The notes under the pieces: generated by a model | What the model saw: the letters and a program-made list of their open reading frames with translations, nothing else | Databases searched by the model: none | Told to the model about the DNA's origin: nothing | Shown here: positions 46,986 to 61,000 of the stretch, in pieces | Layout: each line of letters starts with the position of its first letter | Position numbering within the stretch: the first letter of the stretch is position 1 | Program-made: the position numbers and the translations under genes | Assembly (NCBI GenBank): GCA_035582835.1 | Contig: JAYKAV010002552.1 | Location: 826,499-890,498 of the forward strand | Source: Phoebastria nigripes | Taxonomy: Eukaryota > Chordata > Aves > Procellariiformes > Diomedeidae | Direction: 5' to 3' | Length of the DNA stretch: 64,000 nucleotides

Positions 46986-49900
46986 TTCACAAACAGCAGG
47001 AGGCTGTGTAGCAAAACCTCCTTATTAACTGATGCATCGTGGATTTCGTATCAGCTCTTCTTTGAAAATCGCTGTTTAGCTGTAACCAACCCAGGCATTT
47101 CCCATAAAAGTGCTTGTAACACTGAAACCACTTGCAGCTACTGCGATACAAAGCACGTCTGTCAAAAGAAAATCCTCATTAATAAAGTATGAGAAGTCTG
47201 GCTCATCTACAAAGCCTTAATGTGACACAAAACCCCTTCTCACTGCTTGTGATAATTTTGCTTTTGAAAAGAATGAAGTTTTCTAATGTGACCTCACATC
47301 AGTGGATTTACTGCAAGGATGAATTTGATCAGTTCTTTTCTCTCTTAACAGCAATGAAGAAAGCAGGTGCAATGAGAAGAAATAGTTGCAAAAGACACAT
47401 GAAAGCAAACAAGCTGTTCTAGCTCTTCTGGTTTTTTGCACATACCGTGGAAGTGGAGCCGATGCTGTGCACAGACTGGGATGTGAACGCTCTCGCCATG
47501 AATGTTTGGCCAATCACTCTCTCAGTGAAAGGGATGCTGCCTGGAACCAGCATTTGATTCATTTGCTCATGGCTTACCAAAATGCAGCCTACGTGTTAAT
47601 ATTTATCATATTAAGTAACCTCACCCTTGGTATTCTGCAGAAAAATTACAGCAGCAGCAAATTAACTCTTTCAGTGAAAAATTTTCAACAAAGCTTCCAA
47701 ATTTCCACAATAGCAACTGGTATGAAACTTAAGGCATTTACATTTTTAATTTTCCCTTGCCGTGACTGGTTTTAATTAACAAAAATTACGGTGGCAGTGA
47801 CTGGCACTAGTTACTGCTGGAACTAATTACTAAGATGGCATGAGTTAAGATTTAAAATGTAGATTTAATTTTGGAAAAGAACAATATAAAAAAATCAACC
47901 CTACAGCCTTTATAAAGATAACGCATTGCACCCGTGAGATGTCCTGTCTCTTCAACTCACTTACAGGAAAGTGGATTTTGTCAGTGTATTTTCATGCAAT
48001 ACTTTGCCAAATTTACTGTAGCCTTTCCCAAAGGCAATTGCACATACATTTGCAATTCCTATCCATCTCTTTGATTAAACAATTGAATCCCCTTGTAGCT
48101 TTTCTATTTTTGCATATTTTGATCCAATTGGTCACTGTAGGGATATGTTTTCAAAGCTGTCTAGAAGTATGCAAAGACTTTTGGAATTTTGATTGTACCA
48201 CCTGGAGTCCTCAAAGGCAATGACATCTTCTAATTAACAAACGCTCTGAGTATATTAAAAATGTATCCCCACAAGTTCGTGGTTGAGAAGAAAAAGATTT
48301 AGAAATTAGCTTGTCTTGGTTTTTGTTATGCTTTATTGCTCTCATGTTTTTATCTAATAAGCCTTTTCCAAAAGTCAAAGAATAGGGAAAAAAAGACCAG
48401 AAATGGGGTGCAAAGTAGAAATGGAAAGAAAAAGAACAGAGAAAGGATGGGAGAATGGGATTTCAGTCACATCTAGTAGCAATAAATCAAAGGTTTCCAA
48501 AAAGCTAGGTCAAATATGTCTGTTGTTTTCCCCTGCTATATTTTACCCATACAGTCAGCAAGCGGCTGACTATTTTTCTGTGTAATCAGTGTAAATCATT
48601 TGGGTAACAGTCCTGTTTTGTAGACTAGCCATCTGTTACTATTTCTTAATACCTTAGAATTAAAAATTTTGGATATTAGAAGTCTCTTCTTTTTGTTGAG
48701 TTTAAATATATATTCTGCTTATATATTTTGCAACACATATTTCAAAATGTTACTTTTGTATTTGTGATTTTTAATTCATTTTCTGTGTTCCATAGATAAC
48801 TTCTTTAGTAATGGCCCTTTTAACTCAGTCTTTGAAAGAGTTGCTTTTTTAAAGTGCGAGTAGCAGATTCCCCAAATTTCTTGTTTCTAGCCATGTTTAA
48901 GGCCCATGAGGTACGAAGGGATCTGCTTCGTTGCACTCTCAAGCCACAAGACGACTTAGTCCTAAGGCTAAAGACTGGATGAAGTCACAAGTCAGAACGA
49001 TGGAGACTCTAGACTTTGTTTTGAATGCAAACTAAACGTCTCTCTTCTTAGCATCTCAGAAGAGAGTTTTCTTTGAAACAATGGAAAAGTAGCCAGGATA
49101 GCCTTCAGGGCATGAACTATTTTAGAAAGTCTAATTCTAATATTGCCCAAAGCGCTAATGGTGAAGGCTCCCCTCTGGTTTCAAGGGCATCTTTGATTAA
49201 TTTTAACCAATTTCTGCATTTCATTACACTGAAAAATATAACATTTAGATTAACACCTATCATAAGTTTCCCAAAAGTCAGAAATTATGCCGGTAATTTC
49301 AAAATTCTGACAATTAACTTTATATTTGAGCTATATCTGTAAAAGCACTAGATTTAATGAAAAATTCTAGTCTAGCTGTAAAAGAAGGATGCGATCAGCA
49401 TGAAGCATGACTTTATGTTCTTTTTGGCTTAGCATGATTTCATGTATTTACTGGGATGCATGAAAGATAATAACCAAAACGTGACCTACTCATTTCCAGT
49501 GGAATGTAATCAATGACCTAATGGTAGGTCTCTGGCAGTTCTCAAGTGTCTCTATGGGCTTGAGGGACGGAGGAGCTCAGGCTCCCGATCCATAGTGCAG
49601 CAAATGTGCGTTCATTTGTTGACCCATTCATATATATCCTGCTATTGCCTAATACTGGGATAGTATTTCCATAAGCAGCTTGTGAGAAGGAATGAGTCAA
49701 TGGTACTGTGGGGATGACACATGCATCTAAACTGATCAACAGTATAAAGCTATAATTGATGGGATTAAGCAATCAAAGGGCAATCAATCTTTCAGATCGT
49801 AGACAGGTTATATAGTAATGTATTGCAAATTCCAGAGGCTTTCTGAGTAGTTTGGTTCTCTGTCAGTTTGGACTAATAAAACCTGTAATTTTTTAAGGAG

Positions 49901-52900
49901 AGTGAGGAAAATATACTACTTATTAAAATACTATCTATTATGAAAAAAATACAGAACATACTTATTCTTACTGTCAGTAAAAGAAAGTGCCTTAATTCTA
50001 CGGACCCTACAGGGTGCAAGAAATTAAATTGTAGGAAGAAATGACTGTCTTCTCACCAAAATGATCAGGCGGGGAAACAACCTGCAGCTCACTGTAACGG
50101 TACCCTGCAGTTCCTTTATTAATATTACTGTTGTAATAATAACGTCTATAATAAGTCTTTTCAGCCAGAGAGAATTTGATGAACTGATGCTTACGTACTG
50201 TAAAATGATGCTCATCTACTGAAATGAATGCAGCTTTGCTGAGTCATACGTGAAGTATAAATTAGCTGATTATTGAGAAAGTGGGAAAAGAGAAACGACG
50301 GTGGCATTTTGGGCAGACAGAAATTGCTCAGATTTGAGGATGCTAAGTTTAAGATTCCAGCATGTGCAAAAAGTGAAAACCAATCTTTCTTAACCACAGC
50401 CCCTCATGAACTTGTTGCCTCACACAGATGAAGACATTTGCTAAACCGTGTTAAATCATTCTCTCAGAGTGGGAAGGAGAGTGAAGGGTGCTGCCCCAGA
50501 CCTGACCCCAATATTAATTACAGCATATTTCCCCAGAAGTTACCCGTCACATTCTCACTTCAGAAAGTGGCTGCAAATGCCTCACTCTGCCAGGCAAATA
50601 GCACTTTTAGGGTTGAGACAGTCTTTAAGTAGGAGTGTTTATAGACTTCTCGGTTAGGGACCACTAGGCACTACTGGAGAGCTGTAAGAAATAGAAGCTT
50701 AGGAAGCTCAGGATATCTTTAAAAACACAATTTTTTGCCTAGAAAGCAAACCCCTTTCCAGGACATTTGCTCAGTGAGACATCTTCTCCACCTGCATCCT
50801 CTTCCTCCTCTGCAGGCAGAGCTCATGGTGCTAATGAGGACTACAGCCAACGTTCTAACCCCCTTCAGGTAAAAACCTGAATTTCCCACTGCTGTGAGAT
50901 ACAGCGGAAACTTGTACCATTCACCCCTTGACTGGAACAGAAGTAAATTTTCCTTTTGCTTTCCAAGTGTTCTCAAACTTCCTTATTTGCCTTAAAGAAT
51001 CCCCTGTGAAATGGCAGTCTGTACACTCATGTTTGTATTTGTCATTTCTTAAACGCCTGCAATGAGGATAGACATCAACTGGATTACATTTATATATATA
51101 GATANATATTTATATCTGTATATAGTTACAGATTAGTTTGTTAAAATGTCATTCCTTACTGGCTCTCTTAAGGCGTACAAGTATGTTCACCAGTGCAAAC
51201 ACTGCCATTATCTTCATTTACATTGTGCAAAATATTTTAACTTTCACCGCAGAGCTGAAAAACAACTCAACATGTCTGTCTGGCNAATTCAGTTGAAGCA
51301 TCCCACTTTCCTTCCAAGAACCCAGGTCTCTCCTCAGACTGCTGAAACTGTATTACAGTGGGGAATAAATTACAGAAGGTGCTAAGAACTGCCAACAGGC
51401 AGCACCAAGACCTTGCAAGCCCTTCCTTTTACAGATGAAGATCTGAAATTCCTCCAGAACAATAAATAAAACCAGGATTCCTACTGCAGATTTTAATCAT
51501 CTCAGAAAACTAACTAATTTCAAGATTTTTGCAGATGTTTTGGGCTGCATTTGCATTTATTACTATTCCTGAGGAGTAGTTGTTCCCCAGTTGCAATCCA
51601 CCAATAAAGATCCACTCGGAGACATTGTTGGTAGAATACAGAATTTTGATTTAGAAAATTAGTTGACCGAAATCAAAATACATTGCTATAGCTCATTGAG
51701 TTTGTTTTAATATGCTAATAGAAATTCAGCTGGTGCACAATGCTTTTTTGTTGTTGTGATTTTCAAACAAAATCAAGCATAAACTTTATAACAGCATATT
51801 AGTTCCTAGTCCATGTAATTTGCTGAACTTAAAATTTGGGTGAAGAAACTGTATTCAGAACTGCTGCTTTTCATTTCAATAAAGGCCTCCTGTAAGACCT
51901 TCACAATTTTGTACAGCTCAGGACTGTCAGCCCTAACACCGATTACAGCGTGAACAAACCTTGCAAGTGAGGATGACCACGTTCCCAGACCGCTGTGCTG
52001 CTGCAGCGTGCACCCAGGTGATTTTGTTCCTATTTTATCTTTTCCTCTGCCCTTTGCTACCAGCTGAAACAGTGGCTGTTCAGGCTGGTTTGCCTAGTTA
52101 AGTGCTCGAATCTACACCTGATCCCTGAGTTCAAATGACCTGTTTTTCCCACACGTTAAAAGATACTGAGTTTGCTTACTGCCTTTGGAAAACAGGCCAT
52201 CCTGACACGGTGTGTATTTATAGGTCTTCAGTACACAAGTCTGAAAAATGTTGGCTTCCTTCTTTGGCTGAAAACTGGGTTAATTATGAGAAGCGTCTGC
52301 CAATCTTGAGAGCACGATTCTGTAGTCCTGGCCATGTGGCGCGTGTGGCATTAAAGACATAAAATCCAACAGTTTAAAATTAGGAAGAACATTAGGAAAA
52401 AAAGTTATTTAATTATAACCAGGATTTCAAGAAAAATCCTCTCTTTTTCTTTCTGAGATGAGCTGCTGAAGGTCTCAGGACATTATTTGCAAGACACGGA
52501 GTGTAATTCAGGTGAGCTGGCTAAGATTTCCTCTCTTTGTCACTACCAGACCGCAGATTCCCAGCCAGTAGGTAGGGTGAACAANGACCACGCTAGTCTG
52601 GCTGCCTCTGCAGTTTGTCTTCTGCCATTTGGGATGATCAACGCAATCGCTCTCCAGGACCCCACTCCTGCGCTGAGGGCAGGAAATACCGAGAAGGNAA
52701 TGGCACAGGTAACAGCGACAGCCTACAGTTTCCCTTACTCAAGGTCTGTGCAAACAGGGAACATGGGAGGAAGAGACAATGCTGATAAATTATCTGTGAG
52801 CAGTAACGCACACCCTACATAGGGGTGGGCATATGAAGCCCCCATCTCTCTCTGTTTCCTCTCCTGCAAATCGATGGCACAGTTCAAGGAACAACTCTCT

Positions 52901-55254
52901 AAACTGACAACTCCGAACACCCAGCATTTTGTTTTATAATAGGTCAGCAACAATGTGCAAATAAATCTTTAAGTTCTCTAGAAAGAACCTTTCAGCAAAA
53001 GAACAGTTGTCCGTCCCCAAGCAGCACAGGCTTCTTTATTAAATTGCTTGGTTAAAGTTTTGAAAAATCAATCTATTCCTTCTGAAAGATACTGCATTGA
53101 CAATCTGGCCAGTGACCTTGTGAGCTTCTCTGCTCTGTCCTGTCCCAGCTTTGTGCTGGAAGCACTGGTAGAGATGGGAGAACAGTCTTGTGTTTAATCT
53201 CAACAAGTTGAAGACAACACATACTCAGAGTGTATAGTGCTAGTTTTTTGCTAAACANTCATCAAGGATTCAGTTTTAAAATGGTGACTCAGAATAATTT
53301 ACATATAAAGAGTATGACTTTAAAACCTCTAATTTCATTCCATGATGTCCAGCAAGTCCTAAGTGGTCTCTAGGAAACGTGTTTTCTGAAAACGTTTGCA
53401 AATGCTTTTAAAAGGTAGAATGACCTATTTGTAGGACATCATCCATAAACATGAATGCAAAATCATGAACTTCTTTGCAGAAGGGACAACATCAGGAGAA
53501 AGATTAACAGGTGAAAATATCATTCAAAATACTGGCTAAAACCCATGGGTGTACAGCTATCTTGAATTTGTATACATTGTAATTTCATCTCAATCTGAAT
53601 ATTCAAGAGAAGTCCATTTTGAAAACCAAACAGCAGATTTAGATTTCTGAAACAATTCAGATTCAAACTGAGTTGCAACTTTTTCATGCTTAAGCATTTT
53701 TTTATTCTACTTGCTAGGCAGGAATTCATGGGCTGGGCGGGAAGGCAGGGGTGGCGAGGGGGATTTACTACAGCTAGCATTTCTCTATACAGTCTGCCTC
53801 AGGGGACTTCATGGTGCCCGAAATGGTAGCAGACATGAAGAAGCTGCAGCTAATGTACAATATTTTCCAGGTATGCTGTAGCAATGCCATACTGTGCTAT
53901 TAACAAGTAGAAAAAATGTTAGCTAGTTCATTGGGATTACCCTTTCTTTAAATAATGAAAGGAGCTCTTTTATATCTACTGAAGCAGTCCCAAGGAGTGA
54001 ATACAGACAGGTCTGCTTAATTAATTTGTATCTTTTCTACTATGAGTCTTAACCTCCCTATAATAAAATGTAATAAGATTAAACTATGCTTTAATTCTTT
54101 GCTAAAACATATAGTATTGGTAGAAAGATGCTAAATCTTTATTTTGCAGAAGTGATACAGCTGCTGTTGAAATAAATTGTAGTCCCAAGAGGTTACAAAG
54201 AGAAAAAAAGACCAGAAATATTAGCATGATAATTTTTGCTAGAGGGCTATCATCATTTAGATGCTTATTCCTTTTCTAACCATTTCGTTTCCTCCTTATC
54301 AGTGACATATGTTAAACATACACCTTCCTGAAATGTGGAAGGAGGTTGGGGCAGGGTGGGGGGTGGAACTGCAACAGTAAATCATTTATGACAGAAAATT
54401 TCCTAGCTTCATGCTATGGGCAAAATTAGGGTTAGTGGGAAACAAACATCCATATGGGTAAAATTAAAACTATTTTCCATCACCAAAAAAACATATGCTG
54501 TTGGAGCACTGACAGACACTGGCAAAGCTTTGTTTCAAAGATGATTATTTTGGCAGCATTTTAATTGCGTCCGTTATCCATGGGTGTGTGTAGCCTAACA
54601 AACCATATACAATTGCTGCATGAATGTTTCTTGAAAGTCTTCATTAACTGATGACATTAAGCTAATGATAAAATAATGGCCTGTGCAGGACTAATGTTTT
54701 TACTGTAATTTAGTAACCCAAGAAGAGTATATTTTGGATCACTTTGTTATTTCCTTTAAATAATTTCTAAAACTCTTTGATTTTTGCTAGGCTATTTTCT
54801 TCTCCCAGAATGTCCAGTGAAAGCAAATACCATAGCATGTTGCTTTTCCAGTGTGCAATGTACTGTGCTTTGATAAATAGCTGGTTGCGATGACATTTAC
54901 GGTGGTAAACCTCGTCCATTTTTCAAAAGCCTGAGGCTTGAAGGGACCTTCCCATGCCAGTTACGTGTGGACTTTACAAGCTGCAGTAGAACTGGACCCT
55001 GTGAGATGCTGAGTGTCAGCAGTTTCCTGAGTGTTTAGAGATGTGCACCAGGGTGACACAAAGCTTTTGCAGCNCCTGAAACCATGGGTAGGTATGGAAA
55101 AATCCTAGTGCACTCCAGAAACATGAGAAATTCATCCTACCATAATCCTTAGCTTTCCTCAGCCCTTCCAGAGGCTGTATGTGCCCCGCTGATGCTGAGC
55201 CTAAGTCTTTCCTGACTGCCTCTGAAGTAAAGGAGAGCCAAGGAGCGAAGCGAC

Positions 55255-55345
55255 CCGAGCTGCAGGGACTGAGACAGGGCAACTTCCCCAAGTCTCCACC
55301 AAGCCTACAGCTGGGCAAGGAGTAACCGACCTCATCTTCAGTGTC
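55255..55345 (+). mobile_element. Weak MIR-like fragment
   Basis: GGGACTGAGACAGGGCAAC, CTTCCCCAAGTCTCCACC and CTACAGCTGGGCAAGGAG follow the MIR block order, but similarity is low and could be chance. Confidence 0.2.
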
Positions 55346-57982
55346 TGCAAGTCTCCCAACTACCAACCTCTTCATACTNTCTGGCAGTGCTTCCTTTAAG
55401 CTTTTCTGATCTTCCTAATCCAACAGTCCTCCACCTGTCTCTTCCTCATCAAAATAGACAAAATATTAGACAATGTCACTACAGCTCCCTCCCATCATTT
55501 TCTCATCCCACTAGCTACCCGCTTAGCAGAACAGTCTGGCCCAGGCTGAATCTTTTTGCATACCCAAGTTTGACTGGCTGCAGGCTCGGCTTGTTTCAGG
55601 GCAGTTTTCTATAAAACAATTCATTTACAGACTTAGGTAAAGCTCCCTGCCTTAGATGTCCTGACTGCAAGCTGTAGATAACAGAATTAATTATTAGAGC
55701 TAGATAGAATAAAACAAGTAAAATATTTTCCATGATTCAAGGCATATGAAACAGTGAATTGTTCATATACCNCTCACAACAGCCACAGGATACTGAACAT
55801 AGCAAATAATTAAGAACACTTAAAAAGAGTAGCTGCATTTTTTTAGGTAGGCTGAGTACTTTGAACGCATTCACTGTTTAAAAAGAGTCCTTAATTGCAT
55901 GAACTAACATATATTTAATAAAGTAACTGAGTAATCCAGACGTGAAAATTCTGGGATGGTTCAAGGAGAGAACAAACATAAATATAAACGGTTTAAGACA
56001 GTCAAAGTCATTCATGCAATATAAGCCAATTTTAGTTCTTACTCAGCCTTAATTGACTCAGTGTGTTCAGTGAGCCAAAGGATGCTCTCAGCTGCCACAT
56101 GGCAAAGTTGTTAGACTCCACATTTCCAGCAAAGCAGAACAGGTTATTGCCATTGACTCCTGTGGGTAGTTCCTCTAATTATATGTCAGAGAAAGGTGCA
56201 ATAATGACCTAGAATTTGGTAGCAGATATTTATTCCTCTTCCATAGCCTGTTCTAAAGCTAACTAAATTCAGCAGGAAGAATTTCCTTTAAGTAATAGGC
56301 TCCATATTNGGATTTTCATATGCTCGTTATCTAAATGTACTGTTTGGAAAGACGATTTATTGCAGGTCAGCATTTGCCTTTTCTTATGTATTTGCAGCAT
56401 GATTTGTTACTTGCCATACTTAAGTGAAACATATGATCTTGCACCTCTGCTGATTTCTTACAGAAACATTAACTTTTCTTAGCAGAGCCTGAACATATTG
56501 GAAAAGGAAGCTCATTCCCTGTGCTTCAAATCACAGGGGTGAATGAAGAACATGAACTATTTTACATTTTGTCTCAAGAAAGTTATAAATAATGAATCCT
56601 CTAACATAGGGTCACTGCTATTTCTGTTTTTCACTCTAGGATGATGGCAAAAACCACTTTTCGTCCTATGTATTCTCTCTCTCTCCTACACCACCATCAG
56701 AAGTTCAGCTTTTGCCTAAATAACAGCAATCATCCTTCCTTATACAATTCTGCTTTTTTCACAGAGAAAATTTTTCTCCACAGTTTGGTGGTGACTGACT
56801 GGATCTTTGGTGCCTTTTTCTCAAGACTTCTTGTTAATCGCTAAAGGCATTTTCCAGTTTTCTTTCATCTGCTACCACCTCTTTGATCTTGGGGACCCTT
56901 TTCTTTATCTGTCTTAAAGCTTATAAGCCAAATTTTCAGAATTAAAGCTGAAACTGCAAAGGACAGCATGGAATAAAAGATGTGTATTGTTAGCTGTGAT
57001 CATGCTGGAATAGAAAATAGAATATCTCCACCAAACAAAAACAGACTGCAGACAAGACAACAGAAAATAACCAAAGTAGCTGAAATCACACATTACTCTA
57101 AACACTGGGTTTTCTCTGCTGTGAGCCACACTAAACATGAGCCCTGGCTGCCTGGATGTTTTTTCTAGAGACCCCCTCTTTAATGGTATCCAGCTATGAC
57201 AGGAAGCTGAGTCCTTAAATCTCTCTCAACAAAAATGCATCTTAAAGATGACTATCTGTATAGTAAATAAAAGGTGCTAAGAACTTTGCTTGATGAGGAG
57301 TTTTTTAAGTTAGTTGCAGTTTGTCGTATGATTCAAATTCTGCCCTGGGAGCTGGTGACTTTGACGTTGGAAACCTGAATGCTGTTGGAAGTGTGATGCA
57401 GTTAATGGAAAGTTATATACTCCTTGTTATAGATCCGGAGACAATCAATTGCTGTTCAGCAATGATCTTTTGCTCTTCATTTCTACAGATGACAAATAAC
57501 AAAGTTAAGAGAAGAGGTGTGGAGGAAATGAAGTACCACAAGTAAAAGGCATACAGCAGAGTTGCAGAAAGACTTGGAGGAGAACCCCCTGGAGCAACAG
57601 CAGCTACAGGAGAAGAGTTGGAGGGCTGGTAAAGCGCAGAAGACTGACACGTCTGTGAGTTGTAGAGGCAGTATTGCTTTTCCTTTTCCAGCCCAGAAAA
57701 AGCCAGAACACGAATCTATTCATTTACTATTGTAAGGACTCAGGGCATGGGCTATACCCAAGCTCTCCAAATTGCTAATGACATTTCTGATTATCCAGCC
57801 TGAAGTCACTTAAAAAGCCTGATTTTCAGAAGATGAATTTTCTGCATCTTCAGGCCCTCCTAATGTCTCTCTGCACAAAAAGCTGAGGCATCCAAACCAG
57901 CTGATAAACTCTTGATCAGTTGTCTTTCCTGTTGCTTGCGACAGAGGGGCAGGGAACTCTAAATAGGTGGCAGGACAAATGT

Positions 57983-58021
57983 CAGGAAATCCAGGAAATC
58001 CAGGAAATCCATCAGGAAATC
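57983..58021. repeat. GGAAATCCA short tandem array
   Basis: Four GGAAATC(C)-type units in a row; read in one frame they would give Gly-Asn-Pro repeats. The surrounding open frame shows no other sign of coding. Confidence 0.75.
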
Positions 58022-61000
58022 TGGGGAGAACAGAGACCTTATTAGAGCCCCACGGCGATAAGGAAGGTGGAGCTCAGCCCTCATCTGTCCCAAGAGGCAG
58101 GGAGGCAGTCGGGCAAAGACGCAGCTCTAAACCAGCCAAGCAAGCTGGTCTCAGAGAAGGGAGGGAACTGGGGATATTAGGGAGCAGGGAGAGGTATTTG
58201 GAGATGTGGGAAGAAGGTGGAAGCTTTCCTGCAGTACGATGTGAAAAGGACAGTGAATAGCACGAAGAAAAATTGAGACAGCTTTTGGAAAAGAGGAAGC
58301 TAGTGAGCTTTGTTCACTATTTTAGTGGAAAATCCATAGGCATATCTGTATGCTTTGTTAGTCTGTCCTCTCACCTTTTTCAGAACCACCAGGCTGGATG
58401 TCCTTTTTCCTTCCTCTGTGCAGAAGCAAAGTCATGCACAGAGAGAAACCCACGGCAGAACAGCACGGCGAAGCTGAACCTGGTGCCTACATGACCGCCT
58501 GGGCACCTCTCGATGTGTGCCCTTCGCTCCCCAGTTTTTTGAATGTTTCCAAACTGGCTGCCTTTTTATACAGTCTGAAAACCTATATTTATAGCTACTC
58601 ACAGAGATGTTGGTTGCTTCTTAGACTCCATAATAAATTGCCTTAGTTAATAACTTCTTTCACAAGAATTATAGCCTCCAATTTAATAGAGCAATAAAAG
58701 CATAACTTGAACTCAGTTGATTTCTATTGTAAAGCAGAGAGATTTGGAAAGATTTAATAATTGATAAGACTTTTTGGACTGTAATAAACAATTTTTTTTA
58801 ATCAACTTTTTATGCTTGGCAGATTAAAAGAATATAAGTGTTCTTCAGATGTATATTTCTGAGTATGCATGGACTGCGAAACAGTAATAGAAAAACATTA
58901 AAAAGAACGATAAACTAGACAAAGATAGTGAAAAATATAGGTTAAGGGATTCTGATAAGCATAGTATTACATTTTGTAATATGATGAACATCCTAAAATG
59001 AGATGTTAGAGCAAAACCAATGCTCACTGCTCAGTATGCAAGTGTTTAATATGGAGAAGTAAAACTTGTGAATATCCTAACCAGTTCCTAGCAATATCCA
59101 TGTGACNACTATAATAAATTACACAAAAAGTCATTCATGCAGGAAATTACTCAGAGATTGTTACGGATCTCAGTTCTCCAGGATGTCTCTTGTATTAACA
59201 AGTAACTACACAGAGGTATCACTAACAAAAGGCACTGGACCGTGAGTTTTGGAAGTAAGAGTTTGCTAGCCATAAGACAAGTACAAAACAGCTACTATAA
59301 TAATGAAATCCATCCCATTTTTCCTCTGATACACCTCAGCTGTCATGTAGAGGTAAGTTGGCAAGTAATTCTGCTTCCAGTCCTGGGTTCTCTGTGGTGA
59401 TTGCTCCAGAGTGCTGCTGATTTATTTTATCTGTGTCTGTGCACGTGTGTAATAATGAAGGGTTGGAAGCTAAGCATTGGTTAGCTAGCACCGCTCAAGC
59501 CCACAAAAGGTCTGCTTTACTTTATTCATGTAACAGTGGTATCATTAATTTTGCTACATTGAACTTGGTGAAGGTAAGAAGTGGTCTATGGCAGGTTTTG
59601 ATGAAATGGTGGGTAACAATCTCAGCTAGTGATCTGTGCTTTCTCACCAGTAACATTTCCCAGTTCATAACCAGATGTGACGCTCCACAAACAAGCAGGA
59701 ATCTCTCTGGAAGCTCACTGGCCCTGAAGCTATCCCCTTGCGCAGCATCTTGCTCTGGACTAGATACTTCCATGCTCACCCCCAGTTTCTCTTTAGAGCT
59801 TGGAGGTCAAGGATGGCCTGCAGTGTGGTGGCCCTTCTGGCATGAGGACCACACTGCGGCATGAGACAGCTTTGGGAAATTCCGCAGGAGAATGAAGATC
59901 AAGCGAGTGCAGGTCATGCAATGGACAAACCTACGTGTGAGCTGGATGGATCTGCACAACTTCAATTTTACAGCAGGACAAAACCTGCAGGGATAAAGCC
60001 ACGATACTGGGGCAGAACTATTTTTTTGGTAGGAGTCATACCAACTACTGGCAGTCTGTGGTAACCTGGGAGGATTATCTACCACCTTCACTTCTACTCA
60101 TTTATTTTTTCACATAGTTTTAGTTCAAATTTAAAGACTTCCCTGATGTGAGTTACAGCCACAGCTAGTTAAAGAAAAGAAAGAGAACATCCATGACAGT
60201 GTTGGGATTTCCTGACATTACTCCCAGACCTGTCTGTTTGGACAAAATTTGAAATTTAAAAGTAAAATGTTCAGAATATTCCAAAATACTTCCATGTTGC
60301 AAGCAGACAGTGACATTTGCTGTTACGTAAGAACCTTCCCCACCGCCTTCCTAGGTCAGTCTTTTTCTCAAAGACTTGCTTTATTTGCTCATTTTTACAG
60401 GGCTAGCACCAGCACAATTCTCTGTGTATCAACACCGATCTCTTTTCCTCTCTCANGCCAATTATTCAAATGATTAACTGTTAGTACTTAATGAAATTTC
60501 TTGCTTCNGACCACATTAGAAGTCAATATCATTTGTCAGCCAGGTCAACATTCAATGCATTTTCTAATTAACATAGCTCATGCCAATAATATCTTTAGTG
60601 GAATTCTGCTTAACAGAAATATTGAATATATATATTCACTGCAGAGGTAAACACTGACCAACACATTTCTTTTCCCCCAGAGAGGGAAGACACCCTGACA
60701 CTTCCAACATAATCAAACTTTGAAGACATCAACATAGAAAAAGTTTGCATTCAGGATTGCTACAGACAGCAAGGACTGAACAAATGACATCTGAGAAGTG
60801 GCAGAAATTGAATATTGAATTATGTAGCAGAAAGGGAGAAAACACATACATTTCCACCCCTCCTCAGTCTAATGTAATATCTGTTAGCATGATGCTTAAC
60901 TGAGACAATTAACCTTGTCCTTGCAGCTATACCTTTTCACAAAAGTGCTTTCATGTCTGCTGGGTTGTAGATGTCAATAACACTACACTCATGAGTGGGC

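Larger units (their letters stand above)
41693..54599. other. Intergenic, no gene recognised
   Basis: About 13 kb of AT-rich sequence with only short unrelated open frames. It holds a MIR-like relic (46795-46985), one splice-site-bounded open segment on the minus strand (45188-45432) and an AT dinucleotide stretch near 51090-51125. I see no tRNA, rRNA or recognisable coding exon. Confidence 0.65.

Noticed and set aside
47386..47775. 129-codon plus-strand open frame
   Set aside because: No family resemblance and no splice or promoter context; it is within the length expected by chance in 64 kb of six frames.
51425..51480. CTTTTACAGATGAAGATCTG resembling the MIR core
   Set aside because: Only about 20 bp match and the following blocks are absent.
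59433..59864. 143-codon plus-strand open frame
   Set aside because: It overlaps other frames on the opposite strand, has no recognisable motif, and its composition is that of the surrounding non-coding DNA.
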